Positions 17,402-26,631 of a stretch of 64,000 nt of DNA are shown one piece after another. Both the position numbers and the translations under genes were made by a program. Under the pieces are notes generated by a model. It had not been told where the DNA came from. It did not search any database and saw only the letters and a list, made by a program, of their open reading frames with translations. Position 1 is the stretch's first letter. Each line of letters opens with the position of its first letter. This stretch comes from Pseudolysinimonas_A sp947085045 (GTDB lineage Bacteria > Actinomycetota > Actinomycetes > Actinomycetales > Microbacteriaceae), in contig CAMTUU010000003.1 of assembly GCA_947085045.1 (NCBI GenBank), positions 141,012 to 205,011 of the forward strand, in the 5' to 3' direction.

Positions 17402-18495
17402 CCACCACCACGCCCGAGCTGCGCACCGGCTCCACCCGGCTCGCCGGACTCGTCGCGCAGCGCGAGATCAGCACGCGCCTGCGCAGCAAGTCGTTCCTGA
17501 TCTCGACCGGCATCCTGCTGCTGCTCGTGCTCGGCGGCATCATCGCCGGGTCGATCGCCGCGGCCACGGTCGACGACACCAAGGTCGCCGTCACCGACGC
17601 CTCGGTCGTCGCCGGGATCGACGGCATCGAGCCGGTGACGGTCGCCGACCGGGCCGAGGCGGAGCAGCTCATCCGCGACGGCGACGTCGACGCGGCCGTG
17701 CTGCCCGACGACTCGACGGATCTCGGGCTGGTCATCGTCGCCGACTCGAGCCCGCCGCTCGAGCTCATCACGCTGCTGAGCGTCACGCCGCCGGTCGAGC
17801 TGCTCGACCCCGACGCCATCCCGGGCGGGCTCGCCTACCTCGTCGCCTTCGGCTTCGGCATCGTGTTCTTCACCGCCGCGATGACCTTCGGGCCGACGAT
17901 CGCGCAGTCCGTCGTCGAGGAGAAGCAGACCCGGGTCGTCGAGATCCTGCTCGCCGCCGTGCCGACGCGCGTGCTCTTCAGCGGCAAGGTGATCGGCACC
18001 TCGGTGCTCGCCTTCGGCCAGATCGCGCTCATCGCCGCGATGGCGATCATCGGACTCACCGTCACCGGGCAGGACGACCTGCTGGTCGGTCTCGGTGGCG
18101 CGGTGATCTGGTTCGTGGTGTTCTTCGTGCTCGGTTTCGTGTTGCTCGCCTCGCTGTTCGCGGCGACCGGCGCGATGGTGTCGCGGCAGGAGGACATCGG
18201 CGCGACGACCACCCCGGTCACGATGCTGGTGATGCTGCCGTACTTCGCCGTGATCTTCTTCAACGACAACCCGCTCGTCGTCGCGATCATGTCGTACGTG
18301 CCGTTCTCGGCCCCGGTGGCGATGCCGCTGCGACTCTTCCTGGGCACCGCCGAGTGGTGGGAGCCGCTGCTGTCGCTCGGCATCCTGGCCGTCACGACCG
18401 TCGCGCTCATCGCCGTCGGGGTGCGCATCTACGAGAACTCGCTGCTCAAGCTGGGCGCCCGGGTGTCGTGGAAGGATGCCCTCGCCGCGCGATGA
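17398..18495 (+). CDS. ABC-2 type permease (NatB-like)
   Basis: A 365-residue membrane protein. One helix near the N-terminus (SFLISTGILLLLVLGGIIAG) is followed by an extracytoplasmic domain of about 110 residues, then five more hydrophobic segments after residue 145. This is the NatB/YhaP layout. The start is GTG 17398, set by a strong AAGGAGG five to ten bases upstream and by overlap with the ATPase stop (GTGA). The C-terminus ends shortly after the last helix. The substrate is unknown. Confidence 0.9.
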   Translation: MTTTTPELRTGSTRLAGLVAQREISTRLRSKSFLISTGILLLLVLGGIIAGSIAAATVDDTKVAVTDASVVAGIDGIEPVTVADRAEAEQLIRDGDVDAAVLPDDSTDLGLVIVADSSPPLELITLLSVTPPVELLDPDAIPGGLAYLVAFGFGIVFFTAAMTFGPTIAQSVVEEKQTRVVEILLAAVPTRVLFSGKVIGTSVLAFGQIALIAAMAIIGLTVTGQDDLLVGLGGAVIWFVVFFVLGFVLLASLFAATGAMVSRQEDIGATTTPVTMLVMLPYFAVIFFNDNPLVVAIMSYVPFSAPVAMPLRLFLGTAEWWEPLLSLGILAVTTVALIAVGVRIYENSLLKLGARVSWKDALAAR

Positions 18496-18502
18496 TAAGC
18501 GG

Positions 18503-19531
18503 ATGAAGCTGTCGATGCCGCTCGACTATTCGGGCAACCCCGTCGAATCCGCGCACCGCGTCGCGGAACTCGAGAAGGCCGGGCTCGGCACGGTGTGGGT
18601 CGCCGAGCCCTACGGCTTCGACGCCCCCACGCTGATGGGCTACCTCGCCGCGAAGACCGAGGCGATCACGATCGCCTCCGGCATCCTCAACATCTATTCG
18701 CGCACCCCGGGAGCGCTGCTGCAGACCGCCGCAGGTCTCGACAGCGTGTCGGGCGGGCGCGCGGCGATCGGGCTCGGCGCCTCAGGACCGCAGGTGATCG
18801 AGGGGTTCCACGGCGTGCCATACGACCGTCCGCTGGCCCGCACCCGCGAGATCGTCGAGATCTTGCGGATGGGTCTGCGGCGCGAAGCGCTCGTGCACGA
18901 CGGGATCTACACGCTTCCGCTGCCCGCCGACCAGGGGGTCGGTCTCGGCAAGGCGCTCAAGCTGCTCAACCGTCCGGTGCGCGCTGAGGTGCCGATCTGG
19001 CTGGCGGCGCTGACCGCGAAGAGCGTCGCGCAGACCGCGGAGATCGCGGATGGCTGGCTGCCGTTCCTGTTCGTGCCCGAGAAGGCGCACGACCTGTGGG
19101 GTGACGCCCTCGCCGCCGGCGCCGCGAAGCGCTCCCCCGACCTCGCACAGCTGCAGATCAGCGGCGGCGGGCTCGTCGCCATCGGCGACGACGTGAAGGC
19201 TGCGCTCGACCTGATGCGTCCCCTGTACGCGCTCTACGTCGGCGGGATGGGCGCGCGCGGCAAGAACTTCTACTTCGATCTCGCCTGCAGCTACGGGTAC
19301 GAGGCGGAGGCGCAGGAGATCCAGGACCTCTACCTCGCCGGGCGGCCGCGCGACGCCGAGGCGAAGGTGCCGCTCGCGTGGCTCGAAGCCTCCAACCTCG
19401 TCGGCCCCGCGTCGTACGTGAAGGAGCGGATCGAGGCCTACCGCGCGGCGGGGGTCACCGACCTGCAGGTCACCGTCGCCGGCGGCGACCCGGTGGCGAC
19501 GATCGGGAAGCTCGCCGAATGGGCGGCCTGA
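18503..19531 (+). CDS. LLM-class F420-dependent oxidoreductase
   Basis: A 342-residue luciferase-like monooxygenase-fold protein. It begins MKLSMPLDYSGNPVESAHRV and has typical segments GLGTVWVAEPYGFDAPTLMG, GLDSVSGGRAAIGLGASGPQV and PIWLAALTAKSVAQTAEIADGWLP. Actinobacterial members mostly bind coenzyme F420. The substrate is unknown. It follows the ABC permease by 7 bp and may be the last gene of that transcript. Confidence 0.85.
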   Translation: MKLSMPLDYSGNPVESAHRVAELEKAGLGTVWVAEPYGFDAPTLMGYLAAKTEAITIASGILNIYSRTPGALLQTAAGLDSVSGGRAAIGLGASGPQVIEGFHGVPYDRPLARTREIVEILRMGLRREALVHDGIYTLPLPADQGVGLGKALKLLNRPVRAEVPIWLAALTAKSVAQTAEIADGWLPFLFVPEKAHDLWGDALAAGAAKRSPDLAQLQISGGGLVAIGDDVKAALDLMRPLYALYVGGMGARGKNFYFDLACSYGYEAEAQEIQDLYLAGRPRDAEAKVPLAWLEASNLVGPASYVKERIEAYRAAGVTDLQVTVAGGDPVATIGKLAEWAA

Positions 19532-19585
19532 CGGCGCCTGTCAACTCCCAGCACCTCGTGATCCACGGGGCGTAGCGTCGCATCC

Positions 19586-19798
19586 ATGAAGAAGGATCGC
19601 TCGACGCTCAAGGCGGCGCTCATCGCGATCGGCGCGCTGCTCTACGGCGCCTCGCCGATCGACCTGATCCCCGAGATCCTCGCCGGCCCGCTCGGGTTCG
19701 GCGACGACGCGCTCGTGCTCATCGGTGCCGGCGTCGCGATCTACCGCATCATGAAGGGCCGCGCCAGCCGCGCACGCTCCTCTGCGACGATGGGGTAG
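19586..19798 (+). CDS. small YkvA/DUF1232-family membrane protein
   Basis: A 70-residue protein with the DUF1232 signature YGASPIDLIPEILAGPLGFGDDALVL, two hydrophobic segments and a basic C-terminus. The function of the family is unknown. Its stop shares one base with the GTG start of the threonine aldolase gene, so it begins an operon that runs to the acyl-CoA ligase. Confidence 0.75.
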   Translation: MKKDRSTLKAALIAIGALLYGASPIDLIPEILAGPLGFGDDALVLIGAGVAIYRIMKGRASRARSSATMG

Positions 19799-20850
19799 TG
19801 ACCCAAGCACACGATCCCGCCTGGCGGGGCTTCGCGTCCGACAATTACGCCGGCATCCATCCCGAAGTGCTGTCGGCTCTGGCCGACGCCAACGGCGGGC
19901 ACCAGGTGTCGTACGGCGAGGACGCCTACACGGCCCGCCTCGCCGAGGTGATGCGCGAGCAGTTCGGTGCGCAGGCCGAGGTCTTCCCGGTGTTCAACGG
20001 CACCGGCGCGAACGTCGTCGCGCTGACCGCCCTGCTGCCGCGCTGGGGGGCGGTCGTCGCGGCGAAGACCGCGCACATCCACAACGACGAGGGCGGCGCT
20101 CCCGAGAAGGTCACCGGCCTGAAGCTCTTCGTGGTGCCGACCCCCGACGGCAAGCTCACCCCGGAGCTGATCGCGACCGAGGCCTGGGGCTGGGGCGACG
20201 AGCACCGCGCTCAGCCGCTCGCGGTGAGCATCACGCAGACCACCGAGCTCGGCACGCTCTACACCCCGGCCGAGGTGCGGGCGATCGCCGACTGGGTGCA
20301 CGAGCACGGGATGGCGCTGCACATGGACGGGGCCCGCATCTGGAACGCGGCCGCGGCCCTCGGGGTGCCGTTCCGGGAGTTCACGGTGGATGCCGGCGTC
20401 GACATCCTGAGCTTCGGCGGCACCAAGATCGGGCTGCTCGGCGCGGAGGCGGTCGTCGTGCTCGACCCCGCCCGCGTCGACGGGATCGTGTTCCTGCGCA
20501 AGACGACCATGCAGCTCGCCAGCAAGATGCGCTTCATGTCGGCCCAGTTGCTCGCGCTCTTCGACGGCGGTCTCGGCCTCGCCGCCGCCGCGCATGCGAA
20601 CGCGATGGCCGCGCGGCTGCGCGACTCGCTCGAGGAGCTCGCCCTCCCCGGCCTCGGCTTCAGCCAGCAGACCCAGGCCAACGCCGTCTTCGCGGTGCTC
20701 GACAACGCCGCGGCCGACCGCATCCGCGAGAAGGTGCGCTTCTACGACTGGGACCGCGCCGCCGGAGAGGTGCGCTGGATGACGGCGTTCGACACGACCG
20801 AGGCGGATGTCGACGCCTTCATCGAGGTCATCCGCGCCGAGCTTTCGTGA
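19798..20850 (+). CDS. low-specificity threonine aldolase (PLP enzyme)
   Basis: A 350-residue fold-type I PLP enzyme that cleaves L-threonine or related beta-hydroxy amino acids to glycine and an aldehyde. It opens with FASDNYAGIHPEVLSAL, has the aspartate segment HMDGARIWNAA near residue 185, and SFGGTKIGLLGAE holding the PLP lysine near residue 208. It starts at GTG 19798 with no gap from the YkvA gene, and its stop overlaps the next start by GTGA. Confidence 0.88.
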   Translation: MTQAHDPAWRGFASDNYAGIHPEVLSALADANGGHQVSYGEDAYTARLAEVMREQFGAQAEVFPVFNGTGANVVALTALLPRWGAVVAAKTAHIHNDEGGAPEKVTGLKLFVVPTPDGKLTPELIATEAWGWGDEHRAQPLAVSITQTTELGTLYTPAEVRAIADWVHEHGMALHMDGARIWNAAAALGVPFREFTVDAGVDILSFGGTKIGLLGAEAVVVLDPARVDGIVFLRKTTMQLASKMRFMSAQLLALFDGGLGLAAAAHANAMAARLRDSLEELALPGLGFSQQTQANAVFAVLDNAAADRIREKVRFYDWDRAAGEVRWMTAFDTTEADVDAFIEVIRAELS

Positions 20851-21782
20851 CCCTCGTCGCCGACGGAGTCTGGGTCGTCGAGCTTCCCCTGCCGCACCGC
20901 GGAGTCGTCGACACCACGAACTGCTACCTCGTCGCCGACGACGCCGGCGGCGTGCACCTCGTCGACCCCGGCTGGGACACGCCCGACAACCACGCCCGGC
21001 TCGAGGCGGGACTGGTGGATGCCGGCTTCACCCTCGACGACGTGCGCTCCGTGACGGCGACGCACCTGCATCCCGACCACCTCGGACTCGGCTCGCGCCT
21101 GCGCGCCGAGCGGGGCGTGCCGGTCGCCCTGCACCGACTCGAGCACGAGGCGCTGACCCGGCCGCTCTACCCGGACGCCGAGGAGACGATCCGGCGCTGG
21201 GGAGTGCCGGCCGCCTTCGTCGAGGAGGTCAACGCGAACATCGTGCCGCGGACGCAGCCGCCCGGGCTCGCCGCCGATGTCGTGCTCGGCGACGGCGAGC
21301 TGCTCCCGATCCCGGGGCGCAACGTGCGGGTGATCCACACGCCCGGCCACACCGCCGGCTCGATCTGCCTTCACGACGAAAGTGCCGCGCTGCTGATGAC
21401 CGGCGATCACGTGCTGCCGATCGTGAACCCCGGGCTCGGGCTCGGCGGGTTTCTGCCCGACGACGATCCGCTCGGGATGGCACTCGACTCGTACGCACGG
21501 ATCGCCGAGTTCGACGCCGCCGAGGTGCTGCCGGGCCACGGTGCCCGGTTCTTCGGCGTCGCCGGTCGCGCCACCCAGATCGCCGAGCGGCATCGACGCC
21601 GGAGCTCGGAGATCGGCGCGCTCTTCGAGGCCGACCCGGCGGCGACGGTCTGGCACATCGCCTCCCGCGTCGACTGGACCGGCGGGTGGGACGCGCTCGT
21701 CGGGTTCCTGCGACTCTCCGCGCTTTCGCAGACGGAGATGCATCTGCGGCACCTCGGGATGCGTGGCACGCTAGGGCGGTGA
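20847..21782 (+). CDS. MBL-fold metallo-hydrolase
   Basis: A 311-residue metallo-beta-lactamase-fold hydrolase. The metal-binding motif is THLHPDHLG (about residues 72-80; HxHxDH), followed by HTPGHTAGS near residue 168, the bridging Asp in MTGDHVLP, and the late His in LPGHG. The helical C-terminal extension is typical of the larger hydrolase subgroup. It is translationally coupled on both sides (GTGA overlaps) in the threonine aldolase / acyl-CoA ligase operon. The substrate is probably a thioester or ester, but this is inference. Confidence 0.87.
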   Translation: MTLVADGVWVVELPLPHRGVVDTTNCYLVADDAGGVHLVDPGWDTPDNHARLEAGLVDAGFTLDDVRSVTATHLHPDHLGLGSRLRAERGVPVALHRLEHEALTRPLYPDAEETIRRWGVPAAFVEEVNANIVPRTQPPGLAADVVLGDGELLPIPGRNVRVIHTPGHTAGSICLHDESAALLMTGDHVLPIVNPGLGLGGFLPDDDPLGMALDSYARIAEFDAAEVLPGHGARFFGVAGRATQIAERHRRRSSEIGALFEADPAATVWHIASRVDWTGGWDALVGFLRLSALSQTEMHLRHLGMRGTLGR

Positions 21783-23461
21783 CCACCGACCCCAAGCGCC
21801 CCTGGCTCGACTCCTACGCCGAAGGGGTGCCGCACGAGATCGACCTGCCGACGACATCCCTCGCCGAGCTCATGAGCGAGTCGGTGACGACGTACCCCGA
21901 GAACGTGGCGATCGAGTTCTTCGGTCGCGAGACCACCTACGGCGACCTGGGCGACCAGATCGAGCGGGCGGCCGAAGGCCTGCGCCGACTCGGCGTGAAG
22001 AAGGGCGACACGGTCGCGCTCGTGCTGCCGAACTGCCCGCAGCACGTCGTCGCGTTCTACGCGATCCTGCGGCTCGGCGCGATCGTCATCGAGCACAACC
22101 CGCTCTACACGCCGCGCGAACTGCGCCACCAGTTCGAGGACCACGGCGCGAAGGTCGTCATCGCGTGGGACAAGGTCGTCGCCACCATCCAGGCCTTTCC
22201 CGCCGACGTCGCGGTCGACGCGATCGTCAGCATCGACATGACCCGGGCGATGTCGTTCGGCACGCGCGCGCTCCTGCGGCTGCCGATCAAGCGGGCCCGC
22301 GAGTCCCGGGCCGCCCTGACGACCAAGGTGTCGGGAACGACCCCGTGGGAGAAGCTGTTCGCCGACGTGCCGCTCGCCCCCGAGGTGCCTGGCCCGTCGG
22401 TCGACGACGTCGCGCTCATCCAGTACACGTCGGGCACGACCGGCCACCCGAAGGGCGCGACCCTCAGCCACCTCAACCTCGGCGTGAACGCGGCCCAGGC
22501 CCGGGCGTGGGTGCCCGACATCCCGCGCGGCACGTCCGTCGTCTACGCCGTGCTGCCGCTGTTCCACGCCTACGGCCTCACGCTGTGCCTCACCTTCGCG
22601 ATGAGCATGGGCGCGCGCCTGGTGATGTTCCCCCGCTTCGATCCCGACCTCGTGCTGCCGGTCATCAAGAAGCGTCCGCCGACGTTCCTGCCCGCCGTCC
22701 CGCCGATCATCGAACGCCTCACGCTTGCGGCGCAGGAGAAGGGGGTCAGCCTCGACGGCATCCAGATCTCCATCTCGGGCGCGATGCCGCTCTCGGCCCG
22801 GGTCGTCGAGCCGTGGGAGGCCGAGACTCACGGCTATCTCGTCGAGGGCTACGGGCTCTCCGAGACGAGCCCGGTGCTGATGGCCAACCCGGTCGCGCCG
22901 AGCCGCAAGGCCGGCACCGTCGGACTCCCGCTTCCGAACACCGAGGTGCGCGTCGTGTCCCCCGAGAGCGGCTCCGACGTGGGGGCCGGGGAGCCGGGTG
23001 AACTCTGGGTGCGCGGACCGCAGGTCATGAGCGGCTACTGGAAGAAGCCCGACGAGACGGCGGCGGTGTTCGACGGAGACTGGTTCAAGACCGGCGACAT
23101 CGTGCAGATCGACGAAGACGGCTTCGTGAAGATCGTCGACCGCATCAAGGAGATGATCATCGTCGGCGGCTTCAAGGTCGCTCCGAGCGAGGTCGAAGAC
23201 ATCCTGCGCGACTACGACGGCGTCGCGGATCTCGCGATCGTGGGCATCCCGGATGCCGACGGCGAGGAGGTCGTCGTCGCCGCGATCGTGCCCGACCCGG
23301 GTGCGACGATCGACACCGACGCGTTCCGCGCGTACGCCAAGGAGCGGCTCACCGCGTACAAGGTGCCCAAGCGGGTGGTCACGCTCGAGGAGCTGCCGAA
23401 GTCGCTCATCGGGAAGGTGCTGCGCAAGAAGGTACGCGACGCGATCATCGCCGACGATTGA
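21779..23461 (+). CDS. long-chain acyl-CoA synthetase (AMP-forming)
   Basis: A 560-residue ANL-family enzyme that activates a carboxylic acid as acyl-AMP and then acyl-CoA. The phosphate loop is QYTSGTTGHPKGA (about residues 218-230), the A5 region is GYGLSETSP, the motif GDWFKTGDIV is near residue 437, and the Lys-containing C-terminal motif is PKSLIGKVLRK. It starts at GTG 21779 overlapping the MBL stop. This is a housekeeping-type FadD and is distinct from the NRPS-type A domain at 49806. Confidence 0.9.
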   Translation: MTTDPKRPWLDSYAEGVPHEIDLPTTSLAELMSESVTTYPENVAIEFFGRETTYGDLGDQIERAAEGLRRLGVKKGDTVALVLPNCPQHVVAFYAILRLGAIVIEHNPLYTPRELRHQFEDHGAKVVIAWDKVVATIQAFPADVAVDAIVSIDMTRAMSFGTRALLRLPIKRARESRAALTTKVSGTTPWEKLFADVPLAPEVPGPSVDDVALIQYTSGTTGHPKGATLSHLNLGVNAAQARAWVPDIPRGTSVVYAVLPLFHAYGLTLCLTFAMSMGARLVMFPRFDPDLVLPVIKKRPPTFLPAVPPIIERLTLAAQEKGVSLDGIQISISGAMPLSARVVEPWEAETHGYLVEGYGLSETSPVLMANPVAPSRKAGTVGLPLPNTEVRVVSPESGSDVGAGEPGELWVRGPQVMSGYWKKPDETAAVFDGDWFKTGDIVQIDEDGFVKIVDRIKEMIIVGGFKVAPSEVEDILRDYDGVADLAIVGIPDADGEEVVVAAIVPDPGATIDTDAFRAYAKERLTAYKVPKRVVTLEELPKSLIGKVLRKKVRDAIIADD

Positions 23462-23708
23462 GTGCCTCGGCCTCATCCACCGCCCAACGACCTGGCCTCG
23501 CCGCTCCCCGCCGAGCGCACGCTAGGTTGGCGACCGCCCACGCGCGAAGGTGACGGCCGACGACGGTTTATACGCTCCCCTCGCCATTCTTCAACGCGAG
23601 TGCTGTCACGGACCAGATGCCTCGAGACAAGCGTGCGTCGAGCGTCATCGCCCTGGAGGTCTCCGCCTGACGACCAAGTTCACGCCCTCGCGCATCGCCA
23701 GAGAAGCG

Positions 23709-24182
23709 TCAGTGCGCAGGCCACTGGTTGTAGGGGTGCTCGCTCAAGAAAGCGTTGGTGAACCGGTCGTCCTCGGTGACTTCGGCGCCGACCCATCCGG
23801 GAAGGCTCTCGGGGCTGAACTCCTCGAAGTGCTCGATCTCCAGGAGAGCGAGGCCGGTGTTCGCGCCGTGGAAGACGTCCACCGTCCATTCACCGACCTC
23901 ATGTCGCAGGAGATGCCGGGTCTTGTCGATCGCGCTCGCGGACAGTTCGCTCAGCATCAGCGCGGCGTCGGCGGCGGGTACGGGGTACTCGAACTCGGCT
24001 CGAGCAATTCCCGTTCGTCGACCCTTGATGGTCAGCCACGCTCCGACGTCGGTGATCCGAACACGAATCGTCGCCGCGGCGGATATCCCCAGATAGCCTT
24101 GCGCGATCCGGAACGAGTCGCGCACCTCGGACCGCCAGGCGTCACTCGTCACCAGGTACTTGCGTTCGAACTCGGTTCCCAT
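23709..24182 (-). CDS. CYTH-domain (triphosphate tunnel) protein
   Basis: A 157-residue CYTH protein. The signature ExExK is MGTEFERKYLV (Glu at 4 and 6, Lys at 8), followed by alternating basic/acidic beta strands such as TIRVRITDVGAWLTIKG and ARAEFEYPVP, and a late EIEHFEEFSPE. CYTH enzymes hydrolyse inorganic triphosphate or nucleoside triphosphates, and some make cAMP or thiamine phosphates. It is the last gene of the leftward unit with the HPr-kinase-like and nucleotidyltransferase genes (20-bp gap), so it may act on a triphosphate by-product or substrate there. That link is inference. Confidence 0.85.
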   Translation of the reverse strand: MGTEFERKYLVTSDAWRSEVRDSFRIAQGYLGISAAATIRVRITDVGAWLTIKGRRTGIARAEFEYPVPAADAALMLSELSASAIDKTRHLLRHEVGEWTVDVFHGANTGLALLEIEHFEEFSPESLPGWVGAEVTEDDRFTNAFLSEHPYNQWPAH

Positions 24183-24202
24183 CGGGTCGCCTCCCGACCG
24201 GG

Positions 24203-25315
24203 CTATCGTCGGTCGTCGGCGAGGTACTCGCGGTTGGCCCGCGGGTCGTAGCCCAGCGCGAGCGAGAACTGCGGCAGGCGTGCGAGATGGCCGAGAGCGA
24301 CGTCGGTCTGCGGCCTCGAGAGGGCTTCGGGCGGGACGCCGAGCGAGAGGAAGTCGGGATACCCGCTCATGGGCCCCTCGAGGAGGTGCTCGGTGAAGAA
24401 CTCTGCCCCCTCGTCGGCATGGCTGAATCCGATCAGCCCTTCTCGGTTGACCCTGGGGAAGATCACGCGGGTCACTTCGCTTTCTCGCCAGGTCTCGATC
24501 CCGAACAGACGTGTGAGATCCCGCGGCATGATCTCGGCCTTGACCTCTCGGTCGTCATCGCCGAAGACGACTTCAGGCTTCTTCTCCGCGAGCATGCGCG
24601 TCGCGAGCGGATCCTGAAACGGATGCTGACGAGCGCCGCCGATCAGCGAATCGCTCAGGGTGTCGAACCAGCCGAGTGCCACGAGCAGTCCGAAGCCGAT
24701 CGAGATCGACCCCGGCCAGGGCAGTACCTGCATGCGCCCGTCGATGACCTTGACGAGGCATCGGTCGTTGGCGAGCAGCGCGCCGCCCCACGCGGAGGCG
24801 ATCGTGAGACTCGAGGTCGTCTTGCCTGCTCCCTTGTAACCGAGGATCAACGCCGCCCCGCGCTCGGTGACCACGCAGGAGGCGTGGAGCACGGTCCATC
24901 CGTCGCGCTCCAGCCGGTCGGTCAGGCGGTTCCGCAGAAACCGGCTCGCCTCGAGCTTCGTCTGCTCCGGGTCGCGACCGACGATCCGGAGCACCCCGGT
25001 CGAGCGATCGAGCTCGAACGCCAGGCCCCGTGAGGGCACATCCACGCGCGTCATCGCGCCGTCGTCGGAGCGCCGACCGGGAGTCCGGATGAAGGTCTCG
25101 ACGTCCTCCGCATCCTCGTCGAGGCGATCCACGAGGGAGGTGTACTCGTCGGCATCGACGATCGCCTGAAGCTGCTGGCCGGAGGCATCGACGAGGGGGG
25201 TCTGCGTGATCGGCCACCATTCGCCCACGTACTCGTCGACCCAGTCGGCGACGACCTGATCGGAGGTCGCCAGCTGCTGTCGGTGGCCCGCCAGTGCCGT
25301 CTCGATGAGAATCAC
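24203..25315 (-). CDS. HPr-kinase-like P-loop protein
   Basis: A 370-residue protein. The central segment LHASCVVTERGAALILGYKG leads into the P-loop GYKGAGKT (residues 159-166), and GALLANDRCLVKV matches the Asp-containing strand of HPr kinase C-terminal domains. The first 100 residues have no recognised domain. In some lasso-peptide clusters (paeninodin type, from memory) such proteins phosphorylate the C-terminus of the precursor peptide and sit beside a nucleotidyltransferase. The GTG start overlaps the nucleotidyltransferase stop (GTGA). Its partner gene and the 25-codon ORF upstream suggest peptide modification here, but no lasso cyclase or protease is present. Confidence 0.75.
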   Translation of the reverse strand: MILIETALAGHRQQLATSDQVVADWVDEYVGEWWPITQTPLVDASGQQLQAIVDADEYTSLVDRLDEDAEDVETFIRTPGRRSDDGAMTRVDVPSRGLAFELDRSTGVLRIVGRDPEQTKLEASRFLRNRLTDRLERDGWTVLHASCVVTERGAALILGYKGAGKTTSSLTIASAWGGALLANDRCLVKVIDGRMQVLPWPGSISIGFGLLVALGWFDTLSDSLIGGARQHPFQDPLATRMLAEKKPEVVFGDDDREVKAEIMPRDLTRLFGIETWRESEVTRVIFPRVNREGLIGFSHADEGAEFFTEHLLEGPMSGYPDFLSLGVPPEALSRPQTDVALGHLARLPQFSLALGYDPRANREYLADDRR

Positions 25316-26409
25316 AGGCGCGACCCGCTTCCGTCCACTCGCTCGGCGACGAGGCCCAGTTGCTCCTCGTCGATGGTGACGCTCTCGTAGGACTCCTGCT
25401 CGTCGTCGACCGCGTGAACGAGCTCGAGCCGCTCCGCGGAATCGATCCCCGCCATCTCCGAGGCCGTCAGCTCGGCGGGGAAGTCATCGGAGTCGATCAG
25501 CCGCGAGAACCACGCGACGACGTGCGGCGCATCCATGACGACGTTGTGCGTGCCGGCGATGTAGAGCCCGTCGTCGAGGGGCACGATGACGGACCCGCTC
25601 GCGTGCCACGGCACGTTCCGGGCCGCGGCAAGGCGCGGGCCGAAGTCGAAACTGCTCTCCCGGTCGAGATCCCCGTCAGGCGCGTACAGACTCGCGAACG
25701 CCGACAACGCCGCCGTGATCTGCAGACGGTGCTCGACGGATTCGTGCGACGGCGTGAGGTCGGGTTGGATCGCTTCGCGGATGACGCCCGCGATCGGCGC
25801 CAGAGTCTCGTTGCGCGCCAGCCGGCGGCGGGTGAACTTGTCGCCGAAGTAGAGGTCGCCGGACGCGGCGAGCATCATCTGCGCCACGAGTTTGGCCGAT
25901 GCGGCCGACGTGTCGTCTGCCGTCTCCAGATCCTCGGCGAGGAGACCGCCGACCGCGTCCCGCGCGAAGGTCGCGGCGCGGATCGCGAAGTGGATCTGCA
26001 GCGCCCGGGACAAGCGAGCCGCGGGCATACGCTCCCGGACTGCGGCGACGACGTCATCGCCCTTGAGTACCTTCCCGGTGTGCACGCGACCGAGCAGGCT
26101 GAGGGCCGATCGCTCCTCGTACAGTGCGGTGTAGTTCTCGGAATCCCACCGTCCGGTGACGCGATCCCACATCGCGTCCAGGCGCTGCTCGCCGATCACC
26201 GTGATGTCGACCACGACGTCGTCGACATCGACGAAGTCGTGTTCGAAGACGTCCCTGCTGACGATCGCGAGAAGGTCCGCGTCCGACGTCGGGGTGTCGA
26301 GGTCGACGGCCTGGCTGCCGACCTGCAGAACGGCGAGAACACTCGCATCGCTTCGCTTGAACTCCTGAGCGAGCCGGGCGAGGCTCGCAGCGAACAGAGG
26401 GTCGCGCAC
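25312..26409 (-). CDS. nucleotidyltransferase-domain protein
   Basis: A 365-residue protein with a pol-beta-type minimal nucleotidyltransferase motif, GSQAVDLDTPTSDADLLAI (about residues 27-45; GS followed by DxD), and a third acidic strand VVVDITVIG. A helical domain and a C-terminal module (DDGLYIAGTHNVVMDAPHV) follow. I chose GTG 26409 because AGGAG lies five bases upstream; the frame is open a further 230 bases but that stretch has low-complexity Arg/Pro content. The gene is translationally coupled to the HPr-kinase-like gene. It probably transfers a nucleotide to a small molecule or peptide. Confidence 0.75.
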   Translation of the reverse strand: MRDPLFAASLARLAQEFKRSDASVLAVLQVGSQAVDLDTPTSDADLLAIVSRDVFEHDFVDVDDVVVDITVIGEQRLDAMWDRVTGRWDSENYTALYEERSALSLLGRVHTGKVLKGDDVVAAVRERMPAARLSRALQIHFAIRAATFARDAVGGLLAEDLETADDTSAASAKLVAQMMLAASGDLYFGDKFTRRRLARNETLAPIAGVIREAIQPDLTPSHESVEHRLQITAALSAFASLYAPDGDLDRESSFDFGPRLAAARNVPWHASGSVIVPLDDGLYIAGTHNVVMDAPHVVAWFSRLIDSDDFPAELTASEMAGIDSAERLELVHAVDDEQESYESVTIDEEQLGLVAERVDGSGSRL

Positions 26410-26568
26410 ATCGACTCCTGGGGCTGAAGGGGCGGATGACCTGCGGCGAGGACCACAGGTCCGGGGTAGGGGACCTGAGGAACGCCCAGCGGGACGACGC
26501 GGCGACCGACGCGGTCGACGCCGTAGCCACTCGAGGGTGCGCTCCCGTCGATCAGGAGCGGCGTGGTG

Positions 26569-26602
26569 CCCTCGCGACGAGCACGAGGGCTCGTCGCGAG
26601 GG
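26569..26602 (-). terminator. strong hairpin with a 13-bp perfect stem downstream of the 25-codon ORF
   Basis: CCCTCGCGACGAG (26569-26581) and its exact complement (26590-26602) flank an 8-base loop. It lies in the leader between the 25-codon ORF and the nucleotidyltransferase gene, read leftward. There is no U-tract, so it may act as a processing or attenuation hairpin that sets a higher level of the small peptide than of the downstream enzymes. Confidence 0.65.
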
Positions 26603-26610
26603 CTCGTCGC

Positions 26611-26631
26611 GACGAAGATCAGATCTTCGTC
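26611..26631. repeat. 10-bp palindrome across the end of the 25-codon ORF
   Basis: GACGAAGATC (26611-26620) and GATCTTCGTC (26622-26631) are exact complements around a single central base. The palindrome covers the last codons and the stop of the small ORF. Together with the hairpin 8 bases further on it makes the leader highly structured. Confidence 0.6.

Noticed and set aside
21407..23476. A 689-codon minus-strand open frame opposite the acyl-CoA ligase
   Set aside because: Antisense shadow; composition is typical of reversed high-GC coding DNA and no ribosome-binding site or motif is present.
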